The position numbers and the translations under genes are program-made. From the NCBI GenBank assembly GCA_947446605.1, contig CANFHJ010000009.1:1-41191 (forward strand): DNA of 41,191 nucleotides, written 5' to 3'. Numbering within the stretch: position 1 is the first letter of the stretch; every line of letters begins with the position of its first letter. This document shows positions 8,723 to 16,544 of this stretch, one piece after another. The notes under the pieces are model-generated. The model made no database searches, was not told the DNA's origin, and saw only the letters and a list, made by a program, of their open reading frames with translations. The stretch is from Bacteroidota bacterium (GTDB lineage: Bacteria > Bacteroidota > Bacteroidia > UKL13-3).

Positions 8723-10981
8723 ATGAAAACAAGCAAAAAGCATTTTGGCGTATTAATGGTTTGTTGTTTTTTTACATTTTCAGTAATGGCTCAGAAGGTT
8801 CTTAAATATAGAATTCCTGCAACTGGCCAAATAATTTCTTATACCAATATTCTGGGAGAAGATGCAGATAATATCAATAATCCAATCTCCTTAACAGATA
8901 ATGGAAATGGTACCATTAGTGATAATAATAATTTATTAATGTGGCAAAAAGTTTGCGTTGGTGATTTTACAATAGAACAAGCACAAGAATACGTGAGGCA
9001 ATTAAATTTGGGCGGTTTTACAGATTGGCGTTTGCCAAGTGGTCAAGAATTACTTAGCATCAATCATTTTGATCATATAAATCCTGCAATTGATACCACA
9101 TTTTTTACCAAAACTATTGCGGAATATTGGTGGACAAATGAGCGACGTGCCGATGATACTTCAAAGGTTTGGGCTGTTAATGCAGGTGGTGGAATAGGAG
9201 CACATCCTAAAATAGAAGCCCTTGCAGCTGGTGGTACCAAACATTTTTGGGTTCGGGCAGTAAGAAATTTAGTAAGTACCACCTTTTCAATGCCTCATTT
9301 TACAGATAATGTCAATGGAACTATAACCGATAATTTTACGGGCTTAATTTGGCAAAAAGGAATAGAAAATAAAACTTTTACATGGGATTCTGCGCTTATG
9401 ATGGCTAATTCCTTTTCTCTTGCGGGGTATTCTGATTGGCGTCTGCCAACCATTAAAGAATTGCAATCCTTAAATGATCCTCAATTGGTAAATCCATCTT
9501 TTGAGAAAACTGCCTTTTCCAATTTATTGGTAGGAGATTATTGGTCGGCGACAACGCTTTTTAATACACCAAGCAAGGCATGGGATATCAACAATCAATT
9601 TGGAATTGTTACGCAACATGATAAAACAACAAGAGAGCATGTAATTTTGGTTAGAGGTGGTATTGATCCCAATAATTTGCATTTTACTGAGGCAAATATT
9701 CCCGGAGGAACCTATGCCATGGGTGACCATTTTGGTTTTGTTGATCCAAGTCACCCAAGCGATGAACTTCCAATTCATACAGTTACGGTTGATTCTTTTA
9801 ATATGGCAAAAACCGAGGTGAGTAATGAGCAATTTTTGGCATTTTTAAACAGCCAGCTGTTAACAGGAAAAATTGAGGTTCGTAATAATTTGGTTTATCG
9901 AAAGGGTGATACAAATATTTATTGTTATACCAATGCATTGGGTTCATATTATAGCATAGCCTATAATGGAAAATATTTTAGTATGAAAGACCAACGTTTA
10001 ATGCATCCAATGGTTGGAGTAAATTGGTTTGGTTGCATTGCATTTTGCAATTGGCTTAGTGAAAAATGGGGTTTAGATACTTGTTATAACCTAGTTACGG
10101 GTATTTGTGATTTCACAAAAAACGGTTACCGATTGCCCACAGAGGCCGAGTGGGAATGGGCGGCGCGTGGCGGACATACAAATCCTTATTTTAATTATTG
10201 CAAGGGAAACTTTCTTGATACCACAATGGCAAATTTGTCTTCTTCGGGAGATCCATATGAGGCAGGTACTTATCCTCAAACAACGCCATGTGGTTTTTAT
10301 AACGGTTCGAACCGAACCAAAAGCGATTACAATTGGCCATCAACTAGAATAAGTTACCAAACGGCTATTGGTATAAATGATTTTGGATTAATGGATATGC
10401 AGGGTAATGTTTGGGAGTTAATTAATGATTGGTATGGACAGGATTATTATAGCAAAAGTGAAGCGCTTAATCCTAAAGGTCCAAACGTAGGTTTTATTAT
10501 GCCTGATGGTAAGCCATACAGGGGCATGCGTGGAGGTAATTGGTATAATGGTTTAGTGGTTAATGGTATTAGTGATGGTCATTCTCGCGTTTCAAATAGA
10601 AATCCTTCCTATTACAGAGGTCCGCAAGATCCCAATCACCCTTATTACCATATTGGATTTAGGGTGGCAAGAAAGTTAGGCAAATTAAATACTGGCATAT
10701 CAGATAATATAATTAATGAAAATAAACCTGCTGTAATTGCCTTTCCAAATCCATTTGCCAAAACAGTTGAAATTAGGATTTTAAACCAAAACAATCAGCA
10801 TGCAGATTTGCAAATTTATAATCAATTTGGTGAGCTAGTTTATAAGCTTCAATATTCAAATGATAAGGCGCAAACTGCCAATTTTATTTGGGATGCAGAA
10901 GGGATGCAAAATGGAATTTATTTTTATATAGTTAAAACATTGACAGGTACTTTTTGTGGAAAAATCATACTAGATAAATAA
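8723..10981 (+). CDS. Secreted protein with two DUF1566 domains, an FGE/sulfatase-modifying-factor-like domain and T9SS tail
   Basis: Seen in order: signal peptide to about residue 23; two DUF1566 (Lcl C-terminal-like) repeats at about 57-182 and 195-312, each with the MWQK/IWQK and FTDWRLPS/YSDWRLPT signatures; an FGE-sulfatase fold at about 324-651 (GGTYAMGDHFG, KTEVSNEQFLAFLN, YRLPTEAEWEWAARGG, GLMDMQGNVWELINDWYG, RGGNWYNG, GFRVARK); and a type A sorting domain from FPNPF (about 674) to the end. The stretch between RGGNW and GFRVA has no cysteine, while true formylglycine-generating enzymes carry their catalytic cysteines there. Enzymatic FGE activity is therefore unlikely, and a binding role, as in other FGE/C-type-lectin-like proteins, is more plausible. 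It sits between the phosphatase pair and the sulfotransferase pair. Confidence 0.87.
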   Translation: MKTSKKHFGVLMVCCFFTFSVMAQKVLKYRIPATGQIISYTNILGEDADNINNPISLTDNGNGTISDNNNLLMWQKVCVGDFTIEQAQEYVRQLNLGGFTDWRLPSGQELLSINHFDHINPAIDTTFFTKTIAEYWWTNERRADDTSKVWAVNAGGGIGAHPKIEALAAGGTKHFWVRAVRNLVSTTFSMPHFTDNVNGTITDNFTGLIWQKGIENKTFTWDSALMMANSFSLAGYSDWRLPTIKELQSLNDPQLVNPSFEKTAFSNLLVGDYWSATTLFNTPSKAWDINNQFGIVTQHDKTTREHVILVRGGIDPNNLHFTEANIPGGTYAMGDHFGFVDPSHPSDELPIHTVTVDSFNMAKTEVSNEQFLAFLNSQLLTGKIEVRNNLVYRKGDTNIYCYTNALGSYYSIAYNGKYFSMKDQRLMHPMVGVNWFGCIAFCNWLSEKWGLDTCYNLVTGICDFTKNGYRLPTEAEWEWAARGGHTNPYFNYCKGNFLDTTMANLSSSGDPYEAGTYPQTTPCGFYNGSNRTKSDYNWPSTRISYQTAIGINDFGLMDMQGNVWELINDWYGQDYYSKSEALNPKGPNVGFIMPDGKPYRGMRGGNWYNGLVVNGISDGHSRVSNRNPSYYRGPQDPNHPYYHIGFRVARKLGKLNTGISDNIINENKPAVIAFPNPFAKTVEIRILNQNNQHADLQIYNQFGELVYKLQYSNDKAQTANFIWDAEGMQNGIYFYIVKTLTGTFCGKIILDK

Positions 10982-10988
10982 TATTATT

Positions 10989-12782
10989 ATGAGAAAATTA
11001 ATAATCCTAATTTCTTTTGCTGTTGCAACAATAAGTGCTAATGCACAAGAAAATTTTTACACATCTACTGAAACAAAATATTGGGATGCTACCAAAACGT
11101 ATACCGGTTATACTTTGTTTGGTACCCGAGGTGTTTCATACTTGATAGACATGGAGGGACATGTAGTTCATACTTGGAACATTGGTACAAATCCAAGATT
11201 TACAGAAGGTGGTACATTATTGGATGCCGTAGGTGGGAATCCTAGTAACCAAAACCAATGGAAAGAATTGGATTGGAAGGGTAATACCCTTTGGTCATAT
11301 ACCGAAACACGAAGTAATTATCATGGACACCATGATTTTGTAAAAATATATAACCCAGAATTGGGTGATTCTACCTTTATGTTTATTGCCAATAAAGATT
11401 TAACAGCACAACAATGTTTGGATGCGGGTTGCGATCCTGCCAATAATTATACTGGCGCTCAAATGGATGCAATTGTGGAAGTAAATAAGCAAGGTGTAGT
11501 AATATGGGAATGGTGTTTTTTTGATCACGTAGTGCAAGATTTAAATACATCAAAATCAACTTTTGGTGTTATTGCAAATACCCCTGGAAGAATTAATTTA
11601 AACATTCCAGGTAATCCGGTGAAGAGTGATTGGATGCATTGTAATTCGATGGATTATAATCAAAAATTAAACATGGTGGTCATTAATTCTGTGCATGGAG
11701 AATTTTATGTTGTTGACCATGGTAAAACGTTTGTTCCCAATAATCCAGATAGCAGTAAATTACTTGCTGCAAGCAGCCTGGGAGATTTTGTTTATCGATT
11801 TGGGGATCCTGCAAAATATAATAGAGGTAACCCTCCTTCAGTTGTTACCAATTGGGAGAAATCTACTACCGGCCATAAACAAATTGGTGGAGCACATAAT
11901 ATCCAATGGATTAGACCCGGTTTGCCAGGTGAAGGGAATTTTATGGTGTTTAACAATGCCGAAAATTTATTTGAATTAACTCCTCAATCTTATATTGTTG
12001 AAATTAACCCCTATCTTAATTCAAGTGGTGTAAATACAGCAAATTTTGTAAATCCACCAGATGCCGGATACAACGTTTTATTGCCTTCAAATATGAATTT
12101 AATGAAGGAGAAAAAGAACATTTCAAAACAAATTGTATGGATGTTCTCAAGTAAAAACAATACCAGCTTTTACAGTACAATAGGTTCAAGCGCGCAACGT
12201 TTGCCAAACGGAAATACCTTGGTTTGTTCCATGAACGATGGTCATTTTTTTGAGGTTAAACCATCAGATACAAGTGTAGTTTGGGAGTATATTAATCCAA
12301 TGACAAGAGATGGTGTTAAACGCGTAAAGGTTGATAATTATCCAACATATAATGGCGTATTTAGGGCTTATAGATATACGGCTGAACACCCAGCATTAGT
12401 TGGTCAAGCGCTTACTCCCGGAAATACTATGACTGGGGCTACTCCCAATTATTTTGTTCCAGCAGATTTATTATTAGCGGTTCAGCCGCATAACCATGAT
12501 GATAATACAGAAATAGATAACACCAATTATCCCAATCCATTTAGTATAAATACTAATATTTCTTTTCATATTGAAAATCCTGCTGCTGTTGAAATACTTA
12601 TTTATGATGATGCAGGAAATTTGGTAAGAAATTTATTGAATAAAAATTTAATAAGTGGCGATCACAATTTTGTATGGGATGCATGCAATGGAAATGGAAA
12701 TACTGTTGCGGAAGGCAGTTATTATTATATTTTAAAGGTAAATCAACAAACCATCAGTAAAAAAATTATTCATATTCAATAA
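10989..12782 (+). CDS. Secreted arylsulfotransferase-like beta-propeller protein with T9SS tail (copy 1)
   Basis: Seen: signal peptide (ANAQ, residue 20); repeated propeller blades with the typical arylsulfate sulfotransferase wording (GYTLFG, YLIDMEGHVVHTWN, YHGHHDFVKI at 111-120, AIVEVNKQGVVIWEW, WMHCNSMDYN at 215-224, HNIQWIRPG at 303-311, QRLPNGNTLVCSMNDG); and a C-terminal FlgD-like sorting domain starting NYPNPF. Known: this family moves sulfate between phenolic compounds without PAPS, using a catalytic His in the propeller. Which His is catalytic here cannot be decided by eye. Compared with its neighbour it has HN instead of HD at the conserved position after the central blade, so function may differ. 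It starts 7 bases after the FGE-like gene. Confidence 0.85.
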   Translation: MRKLIILISFAVATISANAQENFYTSTETKYWDATKTYTGYTLFGTRGVSYLIDMEGHVVHTWNIGTNPRFTEGGTLLDAVGGNPSNQNQWKELDWKGNTLWSYTETRSNYHGHHDFVKIYNPELGDSTFMFIANKDLTAQQCLDAGCDPANNYTGAQMDAIVEVNKQGVVIWEWCFFDHVVQDLNTSKSTFGVIANTPGRINLNIPGNPVKSDWMHCNSMDYNQKLNMVVINSVHGEFYVVDHGKTFVPNNPDSSKLLAASSLGDFVYRFGDPAKYNRGNPPSVVTNWEKSTTGHKQIGGAHNIQWIRPGLPGEGNFMVFNNAENLFELTPQSYIVEINPYLNSSGVNTANFVNPPDAGYNVLLPSNMNLMKEKKNISKQIVWMFSSKNNTSFYSTIGSSAQRLPNGNTLVCSMNDGHFFEVKPSDTSVVWEYINPMTRDGVKRVKVDNYPTYNGVFRAYRYTAEHPALVGQALTPGNTMTGATPNYFVPADLLLAVQPHNHDDNTEIDNTNYPNPFSINTNISFHIENPAAVEILIYDDAGNLVRNLLNKNLISGDHNFVWDACNGNGNTVAEGSYYYILKVNQQTISKKIIHIQ

Positions 12783-12792
12783 TTCTAAATTT

Positions 12793-14487
12793 ATGAAAAC
12801 TTACTTCACAATAAAGAAAAATATAAGTTTTTTTATTACTTTATTCAGCATTCAAATGGCCTTTGCACAAACTAAGACCATGGGCGTTTTTGTTAATGAT
12901 TCGGCCAATGTATTTAAAGGCTATACGCTTTTTGCTCCTAAACAAAATACCATGACTTATTTAATCAATAACGATGGCAGAATCATGCATCAGTGGACCA
13001 AAAGTACCTGGGCGCCTGGGCAGGCCGTTTATTTATTAGAAAATGGAAATTTATTGAGAACCTGTATGACCAAAGGTAACTTAGGTACAGGTGGTGGAGA
13101 AGGTGGTAGAATTGAGGAGTACAGTTGGAACGACAGTTTGGTTTGGTCTATGGATTACTCTACATCAACCTATATGCAGCACCACGATATAAAGAAATTG
13201 CCAAATGGAAATATAATTATGTTGGTAGTTGAAAAGAAAACTTGGGCGCAATTGGTTGCATTTGGTTTTGATACAGCCCAATTTCAGCCAGATATCAAAC
13301 AAAAGGGTTTTATGTTGCCCGATTGTGTTATAGAAATTAAGCCTACATATCCCACTGGGGGAACAGTTGTTTGGGAATGGCATGTCTTTGATCACCTCAT
13401 TCAAAACCATGATAGCACAAAATTAAATTATGGCGTTCCTTCTCAACACCCAGAATTAATTGATGCAGCAGGCGACCATAGGGTTTTACCGCTTTTTTGG
13501 AATCATATGAATTCAATAGATTATAATGCAGTCTTAGATCAAATTTCATTAAGCGTTAGGGGTAACAGTGAACTTTGGTTAATTGATCATAGCACCTCAT
13601 TAGCTCAATCAAGTTCTCATTCTGGCGGAAAGCGTGGCAAGGGCGGTGATTTATTATTTAGATGGGGAAATCCCTTAACTTATGGAAGAGGTACCGTAAG
13701 TACTCAAACATTTTTTGAACAACATGATGCTGAATGGATTCACAGTGATTGTCCCGGTGCCGGACATTTAATGGCTTTTAATAATGGTGTAAATCGAAAT
13801 TATTCATCAGTCGAAGAAATTGTTCCGGCTATAGACTCAGCTGGCAATTACAGTATTGTTGGGAATAATCCATTTGGTCCTTCAAGTAGCATTTGGTCAT
13901 ACAAAGCTAATCCACCAGCCTCCATGTACGCCCATGATATTTCCGGTGCTCAAAGATTGCAAAATGGAAATACAATTATTTGCACTGGACCAAATGGAAC
14001 ACTGTACGAAGTTACAAATTCAGGAAATGTAGTTTGGAAATATGTTAGTCCTGTAGACGATAAAGGTCCGTTGAGTCAAGGAGATTCAATACCACATAAC
14101 CCAGTTAGGCCCGAAGAAACAATGAATTCGATTTTTAGGGTCTATAAGTATCCATATAATTATCCTGCATTCGCAGGAAAAACTTTAATTGCGGGTGAAT
14201 TAATTGAGAAATATTCAACTGGTTTTAAAGAATCAATAACAGCAGATGTTTTTAAAATATTTCCGAACCCAAGCGCTGGTGAAATTTATTTTGAAAATAA
14301 TTTTGGGAACCATAAAATTTCAAAGGTTGAAATATTAGATATATCTGGCAGAGTTTTGGAAGTATTTTATGCCGAACCCAATTCCTCTATTGAAAAAATA
14401 AATTTGAGTGGTAAGGCGAGTGGCTTGTTACAAATAAATATTTCTACACAGGATCATATTTTTACTTACCGAATAATAGTAAAGTAA
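12793..14487 (+). CDS. Secreted arylsulfotransferase-like beta-propeller protein with T9SS tail (copy 2)
   Basis: Paralogue of the preceding gene, starting 10 bases after it. Seen: signal peptide (QMAFAQ, about residue 26), GYTLFAPK, YLINNDGRIMHQW, QHHDIKKLPNGNIIM (about 129-143), VVWEWHVFDHLIQ, WNHMNSIDYN (236-245), RWGNPLTYGRG, EQHDAEWIH (309-317), QRLQNGNTIICTGPNGTLYEV, VVWKYVSP. It keeps the fuller set of His/Asp residues expected of the arylsulfotransferase family. The C terminus from FPNPSAGEIYF is a type A T9SS sorting domain. Last gene of the secreted run; the next gene begins after an 83-base gap with its own promoter-like element. Sulfate acceptor and donor are unknown. Confidence 0.86.
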   Translation: MKTYFTIKKNISFFITLFSIQMAFAQTKTMGVFVNDSANVFKGYTLFAPKQNTMTYLINNDGRIMHQWTKSTWAPGQAVYLLENGNLLRTCMTKGNLGTGGGEGGRIEEYSWNDSLVWSMDYSTSTYMQHHDIKKLPNGNIIMLVVEKKTWAQLVAFGFDTAQFQPDIKQKGFMLPDCVIEIKPTYPTGGTVVWEWHVFDHLIQNHDSTKLNYGVPSQHPELIDAAGDHRVLPLFWNHMNSIDYNAVLDQISLSVRGNSELWLIDHSTSLAQSSSHSGGKRGKGGDLLFRWGNPLTYGRGTVSTQTFFEQHDAEWIHSDCPGAGHLMAFNNGVNRNYSSVEEIVPAIDSAGNYSIVGNNPFGPSSSIWSYKANPPASMYAHDISGAQRLQNGNTIICTGPNGTLYEVTNSGNVVWKYVSPVDDKGPLSQGDSIPHNPVRPEETMNSIFRVYKYPYNYPAFAGKTLIAGELIEKYSTGFKESITADVFKIFPNPSAGEIYFENNFGNHKISKVEILDISGRVLEVFYAEPNSSIEKINLSGKASGLLQINISTQDHIFTYRIIVK

Positions 14488-14557
14488 TTTAGGTTTTTTA
14501 TTAATTGGTTTAATTTTCTTAGCGCCTTATCAAAAGCAATCATTCAAAAAAAAATAT

Positions 14558-14565
14558 TAAATTTG
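14558..14565 (+). promoter_or_regulatory. Promoter -7 element TAAATTTG ahead of the porin gene
   Basis: Exact match to the Bacteroidota -7 consensus TAnnTTTG, ending 5 bases before the ATG at 14571. No good TTTG was found at the expected -33 distance, so confidence is limited. If real, the transcript would be essentially leaderless. Confidence 0.35.
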
Positions 14566-14570
14566 CCTTG

Positions 14571-15935
14571 ATGCAAAAAATATTTTACAGCTTAACTTTT
14601 TTGCTTTTGCAAATAGGTTTGGTAATGCCTTTAGCGGCGCAGCAAAAAGGAGAACCATTTGAGGGGATTGATGCTACTTGGCAAAATGGAAGTGATAGAC
14701 GCGATTCTTCTGTGTTTAAGGAGATGAAATACTTTACGCCAAATATTTTGTTGGATGTAAATTATACCTATTCATTTAATAATCCAAATGATAATACCGT
14801 AGTTGGTTCTACCGCTCTGGCACGCAACAATGAGGTGCAATTGTCTGCTTTGCATTTTGGTGGTGATTTTAATTACAATGGGGCGCATGCGCATTTTATG
14901 ACACAATTTGGAACGCGTTCAGCTTTGGTTCCTCGCAATGATTACAGTGTATATAGAGGTCAATACCAAATGGCTAATATTTATAAATATTTAAGTGAGG
15001 CCTATGCTGGTTACCATTTTAATAAAATGTATGGAATAAATATTGATGCAGGTTTATTTATGTCTTATTTGGGATTAAACTCCTATTACCAGGCCGAAAA
15101 CTGGGAATACCAAGCCTCTTTTACTTCCGATAATACCCCATGGTTTTTTAATGGTTTGAGGGTGCAAATGTTTGTCACCAAACACCTCAAAATTGAACCA
15201 TGGCTCATCAATGGTTGGCAAAGTTATGGCAGGTTTAATAAAATGCCAGGTTTTGGAGCCAATATTACTTATAACCCCAGTAGTAATTTTAAAATTCTTA
15301 CCAACGATTATTATGGAACTGATGCTGCAGGAATTCCTTCTCGTAAGCGTTTTCATTCAGACAATAGTTTATTGTTACGTTATTTAAACAAACCAACTGC
15401 AAAAGGAATTAGTCGCATGGCTTTCTCTTTAACGGGCGATTTTGGATTTGAAAAAGGTGGAGGAGTAAATGGTTTCAAAAAAGGAGATTCAACCCAAGGT
15501 CCTGCACAATATTTTGCCAGCTTAATGTTTTATAACCGCGTTTGGTTCGGCCAAAATAAATTTGCATGGACACTTGGAGGTGGGCTAATGACAAACCCTG
15601 GCAGGTATTTGGTGTTATGCCCAACAGGCCAGGCAAGTCCTTTGCCAAACCCAAACAACCCAACGCAAACTGAAGGAGCATTTCCATACAGTGCCAATCC
15701 GGGCGATGAATTTAAAGGTTGGGATGCCTCAACAAATTTTGATTGGATGCCCAATCAAAGTATAACATTTAGAATAGAATATGTACACCGTCATAGCAAT
15801 GTGCCTTACTTTGCTGGTAAGGGCGGTGTTACAAGCCAAACAGGTTATTCAACCAGTGTTTTGGATCCCAATTGGCGACCAGATTTAGTGAAAAATGAAG
15901 ACCGAATAATTCTAGCTATGTTGTTTAGAATTTAA
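14571..15935 (+). CDS. Outer-membrane beta-barrel protein, putative porin (BBP2-like)
   Basis: Seen: signal peptide to AAQQ (about residue 24); repeated alternating hydrophobic/aromatic strands across the whole length (ILLDVNYTYSF, LHFGGDFNYNGAHAHFMTQFG, EAYAGYHFNKMYGINIDAGLFMSYLG, FTLNGL-type segments); and a C-terminal strand ending in a terminal aromatic-hydrophobic residue pattern (RIILAMLFRI). These are the marks of a single outer-membrane barrel, and the wording resembles the Bacteroidota OmpL/BBP2 porin-like family. The ATG at 14571 is preferred to an in-frame TTG three bases before. Its position directly after the secreted phosphatase/sulfotransferase genes suggests, but does not prove, that it takes up their products. 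Its stop codon abuts that of the convergent pentapeptide-repeat gene. Confidence 0.85.
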   Translation: MQKIFYSLTFLLLQIGLVMPLAAQQKGEPFEGIDATWQNGSDRRDSSVFKEMKYFTPNILLDVNYTYSFNNPNDNTVVGSTALARNNEVQLSALHFGGDFNYNGAHAHFMTQFGTRSALVPRNDYSVYRGQYQMANIYKYLSEAYAGYHFNKMYGINIDAGLFMSYLGLNSYYQAENWEYQASFTSDNTPWFFNGLRVQMFVTKHLKIEPWLINGWQSYGRFNKMPGFGANITYNPSSNFKILTNDYYGTDAAGIPSRKRFHSDNSLLLRYLNKPTAKGISRMAFSLTGDFGFEKGGGVNGFKKGDSTQGPAQYFASLMFYNRVWFGQNKFAWTLGGGLMTNPGRYLVLCPTGQASPLPNPNNPTQTEGAFPYSANPGDEFKGWDASTNFDWMPNQSITFRIEYVHRHSNVPYFAGKGGVTSQTGYSTSVLDPNWRPDLVKNEDRIILAMLFRI

Positions 15936-16511
15936 TTAGGGTACAATTGTTAAATCATATTTTTCTAATAAGCCCGCAAGACCTTGTTGCGAGAATTTTG
16001 CTTTCTTCATGCGGTTTTCTTCTGGGTTAATTCTATAGTTGAATGCGCTACTAAAATCAGCTTTCTCTAAGTTACAACGGTCAAAGGTTGCGCCCAATAA
16101 ATCACACTCGGTAAAAACCGCTTGCGTTAAATCTGCCTCTGTAAAATCTACTTCGTGTAAACTACAATTATTGAATTTTATTTTCTTCAATTGCAATTTG
16201 TAGAATGAAGAAACATTTAAAAAGCAATGGTTGAACCCAACGCTAAATAAAAAAGAATTGCAATTTTCAAATGGCAAGCCAAGTAATTTGCATGTTTTAA
16301 ATTGGGTTTCTCTAAAGGCGGTCTGACTAATTTTAGCCAAGCTCATGTTGCATTGAATAAATTCGCATTCGCTAAAAATAATTCCAGACAAATCTGCTTT
16401 TTCCATCAAGCAATCAACAAAAGTGCATTGCTCGTATTCGCCTTTTTCCATAGCCTGAGCGGTAAAATCTATTTTCTCAAAACGTTCGTTATGACGGTAT
16501 GCTTTAGTCAT
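15936..16511 (-). CDS. Pentapeptide-repeat protein
   Basis: Seen: from about residue 15 to 150 the sequence follows the A(D/N)LXX pentapeptide rhythm (for example KADLSGIIFSECEFIQCNM, EVDFTEADLTQAVFTECDL, KADFSSAFNYRI), predicting a right-handed quadrilateral beta-helix. It ends with KKAKFSQQGLAGLLEKYDLTIV, a C-terminal helix typical of the Qnr/McbG-like branch, which mimics DNA and protects gyrase. That role is not established here; many such proteins have no known function. There is no signal peptide, so it is cytoplasmic. It lies 33 bases downstream of tex on the same strand and is probably cotranscribed. Confidence 0.88.
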   Translation of the reverse strand: MTKAYRHNERFEKIDFTAQAMEKGEYEQCTFVDCLMEKADLSGIIFSECEFIQCNMSLAKISQTAFRETQFKTCKLLGLPFENCNSFLFSVGFNHCFLNVSSFYKLQLKKIKFNNCSLHEVDFTEADLTQAVFTECDLLGATFDRCNLEKADFSSAFNYRINPEENRMKKAKFSQQGLAGLLEKYDLTIVP

Positions 16512-16544
16512 TTTTTATGCCATTAATTAAATTTTTAATTCTCA

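Noticed and set aside
8723-10981. Calling this gene a formylglycine-generating enzyme for a sulfatase
   Set aside because: The catalytic cysteines are missing and no sulfatase gene is in the window.
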